Source: Clostridium sp. C2-6-12 | GTDB lineage: Bacteria; Bacillota; Clostridia; Clostridiales; Clostridiaceae | DNA: 64,000 nucleotides | Direction: 5' to 3' | Assembly: GCF_009928485.1 (NCBI RefSeq) | Contig: NZ_JAABNP010000032.1 | Coordinates: 1 to 64,000 of the forward strand | Part shown: piece by piece, positions 56,308 through 64,000 of the stretch | How the letters are laid out: each line of letters begins with the position of its first letter | How positions within the stretch are numbered: position 1 is the first letter of the stretch | The notes under the pieces: model-generated | Database searches by the model: none | The model's input: the letters and a program-made list of their open reading frames with translations, nothing else | What the model was told of the DNA's origin: nothing | Made by a program: the position numbers and the translations under genes

Positions 56308-57663
56308 TTATTGATTTAGAACTGCATTAACATCGTTAACTGCGGCATCTAATTCAGTCTTATTTTTTGCAGGATCATATTTCCCATTAACTCCCATAAC
56401 ATTATCCCATACATTTGATAATCCTTTTTGAAGTAATGATTCTGATGGAGCCCATCCTGGTACTGAAGGATATGATCTACCGTATTGAAGCTGACCTTTG
56501 AATACTGATAACATAGGATCATCAGTTACGAACTTATCATCGAATGATTTAGCATTAGCAGGTAAGTTACCATGTTTCTTAGCATATGCAACTTGTGCAT
56601 CTGCAGATGATAAATAAGCTAATAATTTAACAGCTTCTGGTTTGTTCTTTGATGATTTAAAAATTGCTAAATCACTTCCACCAAAGAATGCATATCTGCC
56701 TTTTGGACCTTCTGGAATTATAGCTACTCCAACCTTCTTAGGATCTAAAGCTTTTGAACTATCTTTTTCATACTCATTTTTTAATGTTTTTGCAAAGTAT
56801 GCACCTGAGAAAATTGTTGCATATTCACCATTATTAAATAAAGCTTCAACTTCAGATGAATTCTTTTCTAAGGCAGCCTTTGGCATTAATCCCTCATCTG
56901 CTAAACTAGCATAATAATTAACTCCATTTAATGCTTCAGTAGAATTTATTACAGCTTTACCATCTTTAATATAATCTCCACCGGCTCCCCAAATCCACCA
57001 TGAGAAGTTATGAACAACATTCCAGTCATTTTTTCCTGGCATTCCAAGTGCTGCAAGCTTCTTGCCTTCAACTTCCACACCATTTAATTTCTTTAGAGCA
57101 GCTTTAAAGCTATCCCATGTAGCAAAATCCTTAGCTGGATCTACTCCTGCCTTTTCACAAGCATCTTTTCTATAGAAGAAAGCTCTTGTATCAATAAACC
57201 AAGGAACCCCATATCTTTCTTTCTTTCCTTCTATTCCAGTTGTAGTTAAAGTAGCTTTAACGAAAGCTTCATCTCCTCCAAAATCTTTATAATATTGAGA
57301 AAGATCCTCTAATGCTCCCATTGCTCCTACAGCTGAAACCCAAGTATTACCTAACTGTGTAATATCAGGTGCTTGTCCACTTGTTCCAGCAGCTGTGATC
57401 TTAGTCCAAGCTGATCCCCAGTCAAGTACTGTTGGTGTAACCTTTATATTAGGATTTTGATCTAGGAAAGGTTTGATAACCTCCATAAAATCATCTTCTG
57501 GAGTTCCGCTGTTAGGCATTATCCAGACATTTAAATTTACTTCACCTTTTGATGCATTTCCAGAACCTGAAGTTTTAGAAGCATCACTTGAACCAGAACC
57601 GCATCCAATTAAACCTAAAGCTAATATACCTGCGATTACTGTTGCTAATATTTTTTTCTTCAC
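56308..57663 (-). CDS. ABC sugar importer solute-binding lipoprotein
   Basis: 451 residues from GTG 57663, behind GAGGGGGT. Lipoprotein signal with lipobox LIGC (Cys about residue 21), then a Ser/Gly linker and a family-1 extracellular solute-binding domain (NLNVWIMPNSGTPEDDFMEVI, FIDTRAFFYRKDACEKAGV, KLLAYLSSADAQVAYAKKHGN). It delivers substrate to the two permeases downstream. The island context suggests beta-glucan oligosaccharides. Confidence 0.94.
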   Translation of the reverse strand: MKKKILATVIAGILALGLIGCGSGSSDASKTSGSGNASKGEVNLNVWIMPNSGTPEDDFMEVIKPFLDQNPNIKVTPTVLDWGSAWTKITAAGTSGQAPDITQLGNTWVSAVGAMGALEDLSQYYKDFGGDEAFVKATLTTTGIEGKKERYGVPWFIDTRAFFYRKDACEKAGVDPAKDFATWDSFKAALKKLNGVEVEGKKLAALGMPGKNDWNVVHNFSWWIWGAGGDYIKDGKAVINSTEALNGVNYYASLADEGLMPKAALEKNSSEVEALFNNGEYATIFSGAYFAKTLKNEYEKDSSKALDPKKVGVAIIPEGPKGRYAFFGGSDLAIFKSSKNKPEAVKLLAYLSSADAQVAYAKKHGNLPANAKSFDDKFVTDDPMLSVFKGQLQYGRSYPSVPGWAPSESLLQKGLSNVWDNVMGVNGKYDPAKNKTELDAAVNDVNAVLNQ

Positions 57664-57705
57664 TTTTGTTACCCCCTCTGATTTCTTTTGACACCTTTAT
57701 GATAT

Positions 57706-57740
57706 ATTAAAATAACGTTTACCAAAACGGTACAAAATTA
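57706..57740 (-). promoter_or_regulatory. Operator-like cluster before the ABC importer operon
   Basis: On the minus strand TTGTACCGTTTTGGTAAACG contains two CG-centred half-sites (GTACCGTTTT and GGTAAACGTTAT). This is the same TAAACG theme as at other promoters of the island. The promoter of the importer operon must overlap it. Confidence 0.45.
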
Positions 57741-57783
57741 CGATAACCTATTAAAAAATTACTAACTTTAAACATTTACATAA

Positions 57784-57825
57784 AAAATAAAAAAAGAAGA
57801 GATCCTTATTTTATTAAGAATCTCT
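57784..57825 (-). terminator. Terminator after the response regulator gene
   Basis: AGAGATCCTTA (57798-57808) pairs with TAAGAATCTCT (57815-57825) with one mismatch. On the minus strand CTTTTTTTATTTTT follows, a strong U-tract. It ends the sensor operon just before the importer operon. Confidence 0.85.
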
Positions 57826-57833
57826 CCTTTATA

Positions 57834-59435
57834 TTAGATATTACATTTTTTGTATTCAGCTGGAGTATAACCTGTATACTTTTTAAAAAGTTTACCAAAG
57901 TATGCTGTTTCCTTATATCCCAGCATATCACTAACCTCATAAACTTTATAATCGTGTTTTTTTAATAATATTTTGGCTCGTTCCATCTTTGCCTTTGTTG
58001 TATATTCTAAGAAATTTTCTCCTGTTTGCTGCTTGAATATTGAACATAAATAGTTCTTACTTATGTTAAAATTATTTGCTATAGCTGTTAATGTAATATC
58101 TTCATCTATATGATTAAGCACATATTCACAAGCTCTTTGTACTATATTATCACCTTGATTCAGGTTGTATTCCTTTATAATCTGTATTAGTTTATTTATA
58201 TTATCAATTAATTGTTTCTCAATATCCTCCAGAGTTTCAACTCCTAAAAAACCAATATTGGTTATTTGACTTAAATCATATACATCTTCTAAAAAACTAT
58301 ATTTCTTAAGTACATTATTGTAAATATTATATATTACTTGAGTAAATGCAATATTAATACTAAAAATATCAAAATTCAACATACTTGCTATTTCACTGAC
58401 TAATTCTCGAAGCATACTTAAAGAATCATCTTTTCCTACAAGTATTGAATTTATTAATGCCTTTTCCTTTTCAATTGGATAAACAAAATTATTCTTTCTT
58501 ATTTCTGCCAATTCATTTAGTTGAATTAGCTTATTAGTTCCAAGCACATATTTGTATTTTAATGCTTCTTTGGCATTTAAATAACTTTTGTAAATACTAT
58601 ATAGTTGATTATAAGCATTTCCAACCCCAATATTTAATTTTATTTCATAGTTTTCATTGCTAGTTCTAATAATTTCCTTTAATACTTCAACAAAACTTTG
58701 ATTAAAATCCAATACTTCAATATCCTTGTTAGTTTGTACAAGAATAATTTTTTTCCCAAAATCTCCATCTAATACAGAAAAATGTTCTATATCACTCTTT
58801 TTTAATTCCTCTTCTATTAAAGCATTAACCGCACTATTCAAATAGCTCCATTCGTCATTTTCAGTCAAATCTTCACTGCTTATAATAATTTCATTAATCT
58901 CGACAATTGCAACTTGAACTTTACCTTTAATAAGAGGAAGATTATACTGTGAAATATATTCATCCATGAGCATTAAATTTTTTCCTCTTAATAAATCATA
59001 TAAAATCTTTTCTCCTGAAATAATTTTATTTACATTATATTCATTATCCTTTTTTTCTTTTTGGGTTAATTTATCATAGGCATTAATTAATATGTTTTTT
59101 AGTTTTTGAGCATCTAATGGTTTCAATATATAATCGAAGGCCCCAAGTCTTATACCCTCTTGGGCATATGTAAATTCATCATATCCACTTAATAATAGTA
59201 CTAGGGTATCTAATCCACTTTCTCTAATTTTTCTTAATAGCTCAATTCCAGTTATTTTATGCATCTTAATATCTGAAATAATGAAATCTATGTTATACTC
59301 CTTAAGTAAATCAAGTGCTTCTTCTCCATCTCGTGCTTCACAAACTATATTAAAACCATATTCTTCCCAGTTGATTATTTTTTTTAATCCCTTTCTAATA
59401 ATCGGTTCATCATCTACAATCATTACTGAATACAA
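57834..59435 (-). CDS. AraC-type response regulator (YesN family)
   Basis: 533 residues. The receiver domain has VMIVDDEPIIRKG and the phospho-acceptor Asp in FIISDIKMHKITG, with K in YILKPLDA. A long middle region is followed by a C-terminal AraC DNA-binding domain (TLTAIANNFNISKNYLCSIFKQQTGENFLEY, ETAYFGKLFKKYTGYTPAEYKK). The frame opens at GTG 59444, but AAGGGG abuts it; TTG 59435 lies 8 nt behind the site and is preferred. It follows the kinase by 13 bp. Its target is probably the adjacent ABC importer operon. Confidence 0.93.
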   Translation of the reverse strand: MYSVMIVDDEPIIRKGLKKIINWEEYGFNIVCEARDGEEALDLLKEYNIDFIISDIKMHKITGIELLRKIRESGLDTLVLLLSGYDEFTYAQEGIRLGAFDYILKPLDAQKLKNILINAYDKLTQKEKKDNEYNVNKIISGEKILYDLLRGKNLMLMDEYISQYNLPLIKGKVQVAIVEINEIIISSEDLTENDEWSYLNSAVNALIEEELKKSDIEHFSVLDGDFGKKIILVQTNKDIEVLDFNQSFVEVLKEIIRTSNENYEIKLNIGVGNAYNQLYSIYKSYLNAKEALKYKYVLGTNKLIQLNELAEIRKNNFVYPIEKEKALINSILVGKDDSLSMLRELVSEIASMLNFDIFSINIAFTQVIYNIYNNVLKKYSFLEDVYDLSQITNIGFLGVETLEDIEKQLIDNINKLIQIIKEYNLNQGDNIVQRACEYVLNHIDEDITLTAIANNFNISKNYLCSIFKQQTGENFLEYTTKAKMERAKILLKKHDYKVYEVSDMLGYKETAYFGKLFKKYTGYTPAEYKKCNI

Positions 59436-59457
59436 ATTTTTCACCCCTTGAAAATTA

Positions 59458-61320
59458 TTATTTGCTTAATTCTTCTAATTGATTATCTAAAACATTTGGC
59501 AGTTTAAGTGTTATCTGTGTATAACACCCTTCTTTCGCTTCAATAATAATACCATATTGTTTGCCGTAAAAAAGCTTTATTCTATCACTAACATTTTTAA
59601 GTCCAAGACCATATTTTTTATTTATATTTCCATTTATATGATTTTGTAGTTCCTGAACTTTGTTTATATCCATTCCTTTTCCATCATCTTTTACATTTAA
59701 ATATAAATATTCTTCATCAATATGAACAGATATAGAAACACTACCATTTTCACTCATTAATTTTTCTGAAATACCATGCTTCACTGCATTTTCTACTAAA
59801 GGTTGAATAGTTAATTTTAATATTTCTCTACTTATAAATTCCGAATCAATATTAATATTTAAAATTATTTCAAAGTCATATCTAAGCGTCATTAATGCTA
59901 TATAATTTTTAATATGGCTTATTTCTTCACTTAGTGGAACAAACTCACTGTTCCATTTCATGTTATATCTCATCATATCACCTAAGGCTGCAAGACAATC
60001 AGATACCATATAATTTTCTTCAACCAGTGCCGTCATCCTAATATTCTCAAGAGTATTATATAAAAAATGTGAATCTATCTGAGTTTTTAATGCTTTTAAC
60101 TCTGCTTCTTTGGTTATTATTTCTTTATTCACGCTATCTTTAATTAATATATCTATAGTTTTCATCATTTGCCTAAAATTATGAGCAAGTACTCCTACTT
60201 CATCATTACCGTACACTTCTATACTTGGCATTAAATCTCCAGTTCTCACCTGTTTAACTGCTGAAATTATTTTGTATAATCTTTTTAGAATTGCTTTAGT
60301 TGCATAAAATACTACTACTGATAGAAATATGAGTAAAAAAAGAGAACTCCAAATAACAAGAAATTTAGAATTTTTAATTTCTTGTGAAATGTTATTTAAT
60401 GGTATAACATTTACCAAGTAATTGTTTGGAATTGGTGATTCTTTGTATAGTATAATGTAAGCTTCGCTACCTTGATTATAATTAACTTCTCCTTTTTCAT
60501 GTTCTAATTTATCTTTAATAAATTCCTGAAACTTCTTTTTATCGAAATTAAAACTTTTAAGCAATGTGCTATTTTCGTCAGTTTTTATGTCCATATTTTC
60601 TTTATTTACTAATAATATTTGTCCACTTTTTAGTTCATCCTTTTCATACATTTTTTGAAAAAAATCCTTAGAATTCATTGTTACTCTGCAAATACCAAAA
60701 TACTTATCACTTAGATAAGTAATCCTTTTATTTAGAGAAACTACAACATCTTTTGATTCATTATTTAAAGTTGACTTGACCACAATATCATTATCATAAT
60801 GGTTAACATTCCAGTATTCAGAACCATTTTTTTTAATAACTTTTTTGTACCAGTCATTATCCATAATTCTATCAATTTTATAAAAGGTAGGCCAAATTTC
60901 GCTTATATTTGAATTACTAGTAAATATATTTATTTGTTTAATTGTTGGATTACTATTTTGCAGATTAATTAATTGTTTATAGGTTGTTTCTCTAAAATCA
61001 ATTAGTTCTTTTGCTTCTTGATTACTATCTCCTTGTAAATATCCTATTACTTGATTATCAGATTCTATAGTTTTAATTATATTTCGCATTATATATACAT
61101 TTTTTTCAACACTATCATATTCAGTGCTAAGATCATAGTTGGCTCTATTTACTGCGTCATGTTTGGAATTCTCTGAAAGTGAACTAAATATATATAAAGA
61201 AAATATTACTATTGGAATACCAATAATAAATATATACATGGTAATTAATTTTTTTATTAAACTTTGATCAATTAATATTTGCTTAACTTTTCTCCACAAA
61301 ATAACGACTTTATTCTTCAT
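59458..61320 (-). CDS. Sensor histidine kinase (YesM/LytS type)
   Basis: 620 residues. Two membrane segments (about residues 23-43 and 326-346) border an extracellular sensor domain of about 280 residues. A HAMP domain (LYKIISAVKQVRTGDLMPSIEV) follows, then the His-kinase domain with the phospho-acceptor in QIDSHFLYNTLENIRM (about residue 414) and an ATPase domain with QPLVENAVKHGISE and DDGKGMDI. The pair with the YesN-type regulator is 13 bp apart. A solute-binding lipoprotein gene lies 21 bp upstream and may be its sensory partner. Confidence 0.94.
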   Translation of the reverse strand: MKNKVVILWRKVKQILIDQSLIKKLITMYIFIIGIPIVIFSLYIFSSLSENSKHDAVNRANYDLSTEYDSVEKNVYIMRNIIKTIESDNQVIGYLQGDSNQEAKELIDFRETTYKQLINLQNSNPTIKQINIFTSNSNISEIWPTFYKIDRIMDNDWYKKVIKKNGSEYWNVNHYDNDIVVKSTLNNESKDVVVSLNKRITYLSDKYFGICRVTMNSKDFFQKMYEKDELKSGQILLVNKENMDIKTDENSTLLKSFNFDKKKFQEFIKDKLEHEKGEVNYNQGSEAYIILYKESPIPNNYLVNVIPLNNISQEIKNSKFLVIWSSLFLLIFLSVVVFYATKAILKRLYKIISAVKQVRTGDLMPSIEVYGNDEVGVLAHNFRQMMKTIDILIKDSVNKEIITKEAELKALKTQIDSHFLYNTLENIRMTALVEENYMVSDCLAALGDMMRYNMKWNSEFVPLSEEISHIKNYIALMTLRYDFEIILNINIDSEFISREILKLTIQPLVENAVKHGISEKLMSENGSVSISVHIDEEYLYLNVKDDGKGMDINKVQELQNHINGNINKKYGLGLKNVSDRIKLFYGKQYGIIIEAKEGCYTQITLKLPNVLDNQLEELSK

Positions 61321-61341
61321 TTAAGCTACTCCTATTTCAAT

Positions 61342-62976
61342 TCATCTAACTACATTTAGCTTCTTCTTATTTTCCTCGTATTTTTGTTGAGAATATTTTT
61401 GTATACTATCCCAACCTTGCTCTTTTCTATATGCTATAAATTCATTTAATATCTTATCAAACTCACTCTCATTCTTGGCTATAATTAGATTCTTTAATGT
61501 ATTTCCCCATTTTTTGTTTATTCTCGCAAATGCTACTCCTTCCTCATTATCTCCATAAGGATAAATATTGTCAAATAAGGAGTAATTATATGTCTTTCCC
61601 TTTGTCCAATCACTTATTATACTCAATGGTTTCTCTTTTTCTGGCATCCACTTCTGTATTAAATCACCATCTGCCAACATCCAATATGTATTTGCTGCAC
61701 CATATTTATTGTCAAAAGCTATTCTATCCTTGTTTAACAAATCTGCCACTTCTGGTTTAAATTGCTCCTTTCCATTAATTTCATCCCAAGTTAATCCTTT
61801 TATTCCTAAATACAAGTCTTTATTTCCCTCTTCGCTAATTAAATAACTCAAAAAATTTATAGCTCTCTTAGGATCCTTGCAAGATTTTGAAATCAAGGTA
61901 ACCGTCCATCCGGAAATGCTGTCTCCTGCAAGTTTAGGCTGATCCAGATTAGAATTTGAAGGTCCATCAATAGCCATGTATACTTTATTCTTATCTCTAG
62001 CGTACAATTCAAGTTGCTGAGCAGACATGTCGGAGCTTTGATAGAGCATTGCAAAATATCTTCCCTCTGTTATCTTTTCTTCTATTTGAGCTCTTTTATC
62101 AACAAAAATCTCTTTCGATAACAATCCTCTTTCATTTGCTGCTCTTAGTGTTTTTAACCATCCTATATATTCTTTATCTATATTTTTATCATAGATTCTT
62201 CCATTTTCTTCTCTAGGAACATCTAAAAAATTAGGCAATATACTGTCTAAAGAAAGATTTCCATAATCATTGAACTCATGAAAACCTATAGGTATCAATT
62301 CATGTCCATCAACTGAAGAGAATTCTTTTTTTGCCCTTTCAAGAGCACTTAAAAACCCTTGCGGTGTTCTCATATCAGGTTTTCCTAAAGCTTCATAAAT
62401 ATCTTTTCTAACTAAAAATGTTTGATTTGATGGCTTTTCTTCTTTATAATTATCAAAATCAGTCACTGGACTCGAAAAATTTGGATAGCAATATACATTT
62501 CCATCATTTTGTCTATACCACTCCAATTTTTGTTTATCTGAAACTTTCATGAAATATGCATCATATTGTTCTGATAGCTTATCAAGCGGTAATGCCAAGC
62601 CACTTTGAATTATTCTTTTATATCCATAGTCTTGTGAACTTAAGGTAATAAAATCTGGTAATTTACCTGTTTCAATCATAGAATTTAATTTTTCTGTCTC
62701 ATCACCGTTTGGAGTTATTAAGTTTAAACTAACACCAGTCTTCTCAGTAACATATTTTGAAACAGGGTTTGTCCCCCATTTAGTTTGAAACCAAGAAAAG
62801 TCAATATACCAATCAAAAGTTATAGGTGTTATATCTGCATTTTGCCCTTCTTCACTGTGGTTATTATTATCTGTACTCTCTATTTTTTTATCAAGTAAAC
62901 CACATGCTGTAAAAAACATAGACATTGTAGTTAAAGCTATAATACCTTTACAAACCTTTACAATTTGTTTTCTCAT
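61342..62976 (-). CDS. Solute-binding lipoprotein (LplA/ABC type) of the sensor operon
   Basis: 544 residues. Lipoprotein signal with lipobox FTAC (Cys about residue 25), then a family-1 solute-binding fold (ITFDWYIDFSWFQTKWG, LPDFITLSSQDYGYKR, VYCYPNFSSPVTDFDN, FLVRKDIYEALGKPDMRTPQ). Longer than the importer SBP and related to LplA-type proteins that often lie with YesMN pairs. It has no permease neighbours but is co-transcribed with the kinase, so a sensing role is likely. It could also feed a permease outside the window. Confidence 0.88.
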   Translation of the reverse strand: MRKQIVKVCKGIIALTTMSMFFTACGLLDKKIESTDNNNHSEEGQNADITPITFDWYIDFSWFQTKWGTNPVSKYVTEKTGVSLNLITPNGDETEKLNSMIETGKLPDFITLSSQDYGYKRIIQSGLALPLDKLSEQYDAYFMKVSDKQKLEWYRQNDGNVYCYPNFSSPVTDFDNYKEEKPSNQTFLVRKDIYEALGKPDMRTPQGFLSALERAKKEFSSVDGHELIPIGFHEFNDYGNLSLDSILPNFLDVPREENGRIYDKNIDKEYIGWLKTLRAANERGLLSKEIFVDKRAQIEEKITEGRYFAMLYQSSDMSAQQLELYARDKNKVYMAIDGPSNSNLDQPKLAGDSISGWTVTLISKSCKDPKRAINFLSYLISEEGNKDLYLGIKGLTWDEINGKEQFKPEVADLLNKDRIAFDNKYGAANTYWMLADGDLIQKWMPEKEKPLSIISDWTKGKTYNYSLFDNIYPYGDNEEGVAFARINKKWGNTLKNLIIAKNESEFDKILNEFIAYRKEQGWDSIQKYSQQKYEENKKKLNVVR

Positions 62977-63392
62977 ACGTAATTCCCCCTTTTCTATAAT
63001 ATGAAAATATTAATAAACGTTGTATCTCCTAGTTCCTATTTACTATTTATTCAAATTAACTTTAAATTTCTCAACAGCAAAATGTTAATTCTTTTGTATA
63101 AAAGATCATATTGTAAACGATAATATAAAACTTCATTTTAAAATTATACTTTTTAAAAAAATATAAGTCAATTGATTAATATTCCACCAAAGTTTGCAAA
63201 GTATGATGAATCGGCAGATGTCAAACTTTGTTTTTTCATATTCCTTAATTAAAAAATATTTTTTTATTATTCTTTACCTTATAACAAAAAAGGTCTGTAA
63301 CAAATCCACTTCAGTAGTTTTGCAACAGACCAATTATAAAAATATTAATCTTTTCACATCTTATAGTTCTTATAAACTTAATATAATTCACT
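62977..63392. other. Intergenic region before the sensor operon
   Basis: About 415 bp. A TAAACGTT operator-like site lies at 63013-63020, near 40 bp before the lipoprotein start. A plus-oriented terminator-like hairpin lies at 63188-63236, and the minus-strand terminator of the DgpC-like gene at 63285-63331. No credible gene is seen. Confidence 0.65.
63285..63331 (-). terminator. Terminator after the second DgpC-like gene
   Basis: GGTCTGT (63292-63298) pairs with ACAGACC (63325-63331), extended inward by imperfect pairs AACAAA / TTTTGCAA. TTTTTTGTT follows on the minus strand. Confidence 0.7.
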
Positions 63393-63800
63393 TTATTGTA
63401 CTAAAATTAATGTTCTATTATGTGGCGCACTGCTAAGAAGCGTGTCAATAGATGGTGGAAAGTATGAAGAGCTATATTGATAAGTTAATTCAATATCATG
63501 AGCTCCTGCCTTTAATCCACCTTCTTTTTTAACAGTAAGAGTTGCTGGTTCTAAAAGCCCCCAGTGAACATCACCTAATTTAGCCATCTCCTCTTGCTCA
63601 TAAGTTATACCACTTATAGTCCATGTAATTTGGTCTCCTGAAAAAGTTTCTCCATCTACTATAATTGTAGCTGGGCGTAATTGTGAAAGCCAAAGTCCTC
63701 TATAATATAGTGATCTAATATTAAACTGAAAACCCGTAATTTTTTCTTCATTCTCAACATTTCTAAAACCTCTTGATTGTATACATTCTCTATCTAGCAT
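63393..63800 (-). CDS. C-glycoside deglycosidase beta subunit-like protein (DgpC-like, second copy)
   Basis: 135 residues. Pattern as in the first copy: GFQFNIRSLYYRGLWLSQL, TIIVDGETF, GGLKAGAHDIEL and a C-terminal SSSYFPPS segment. It differs strongly from the first copy, so the two pairs probably act on different glycosides. It stands 15 bp after the DgpB-like gene, with GGAAAGGAG between, and is followed by a terminator. Confidence 0.78.
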   Translation of the reverse strand: MLDRECIQSRGFRNVENEEKITGFQFNIRSLYYRGLWLSQLRPATIIVDGETFSGDQITWTISGITYEQEEMAKLGDVHWGLLEPATLTVKKEGGLKAGAHDIELTYQYSSSYFPPSIDTLLSSAPHNRTLILVQ

Positions 63801-63815
63801 GCTTTTTCTCCTTTC

Positions 63816-64000
63816 CTATTCTCCTAGTAATTTCTTCATCATTATATGTTGTCTTCTTACTTGTATAGAAGGATATCCAGCAGTCTTTGCATATGGTCCT
63901 TCATATTCGCTTAACATATATCCATCCCATTTTTCTTCTATTAAAGTATTTATGATTTTTTCATAAGGTATTACAACTTCTTCACAATCTTCTGACATCT
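63816..64000 (-). CDS. C-glycoside deglycosidase alpha subunit-like protein (DgpB-like, second copy; cut by the window)
   Basis: Only the C-terminal 61 residues or so are in view; the frame runs on beyond the window. The segment VVIPYEKIINTLIEEKWDGYMLSEYEG aligns with the end of the DgpB-like protein at 36126 (YSIPYDEFIKYLDEKGYDGYISTEYEG), including the Glu in SEYEG that would be a metal ligand. The tail RRQHIMMKKLLGE corresponds to RMHQEMLKKYIAE. Its full length and any DgpA-like partner lie outside. Confidence 0.75.
   Translation of the reverse strand, partial: MSEDCEEVVIPYEKIINTLIEEKWDGYMLSEYEGPYAKTAGYPSIQVRRQHIMMKKLLGE

Overview
The window is AT-rich DNA from a spore-forming, anaerobic firmicute, most probably a Clostridium sensu stricto species of the C. 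beijerinckii/C. butyricum kind. This rests on the sporulation sigma gene set (spoIIGA-sigE-sigG and an unsplit sigK), the ftsA-ftsZ neighbourhood, strong AGGAGG ribosome binding sites with many GTG/TTG starts, and choline-binding-type cell wall repeats. Apart from one gene, everything is read from the minus strand. No tRNA, rRNA, CRISPR array, IS element or prophage was seen.

Region 1 (about 1-21,600) is conserved core. Read in the direction of transcription it carries egsA-like sn-glycerol-1-phosphate dehydrogenase, an alanine T-box leader and alaS, ireB, ruvX, a DUF1292 protein, a Fur-family regulator, RNase J, typA, mltG, the tRNA wobble-uridine modification pair trmR-trhP, a class B penicillin-binding protein, sigK, ftsA, ftsZ, spoIIGA, sigE and sigG. 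Several starts were moved to the codon that sits correctly behind a Shine-Dalgarno sequence.

Region 2 (about 21,700-64,000) is a large accessory glycan and glycoside utilisation island. Its extracellular arm is three GH16 beta-glucanases (a lichenase, a laminarinase and a 1266-residue multimodular laminarinase with cell-wall repeats and CBM4/9-like modules). Uptake is by an ABC importer (solute-binding protein and two permeases, no ATPase nearby) and an MFS transporter. Intracellular cleavage is by a GH94 cellodextrin phosphorylase, a second GH94 disaccharide phosphorylase, a GH3 beta-glucosidase and two esterases. Control is by a LacI regulator, an SBP-kinase-response-regulator operon, and two AraC regulators fused to GH39-like domains. 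Two chemoreceptor-type proteins suggest taxis or sensing linked to the substrate. TAAACG-centred operator-like sites lie before most transcription units of this island.

The most interesting part is a module at 34,600-39,300. It contains a Gfo/Idh oxidoreductase, a xylose-isomerase-like protein and a small DUF6379-type protein, plus a second isomerase and an FMN reductase-like protein. The first three match the DgpA-DgpB-DgpC set that oxidises sugar C3 and then cleaves C-glycosides (and, in related systems, other 3-keto-glycosides) by elimination rather than hydrolysis. A second DgpB/DgpC-like pair lies at the right edge and is cut by the window end.

Two island genes are each broken by one in-frame stop exactly where the intact protein should have tryptophan: the GH94 disaccharide phosphorylase (TGA, 45,296-45,298) and one AraC-GH39 regulator (TAG, 32,334-32,336). 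Both are single G-to-A changes of TGG.
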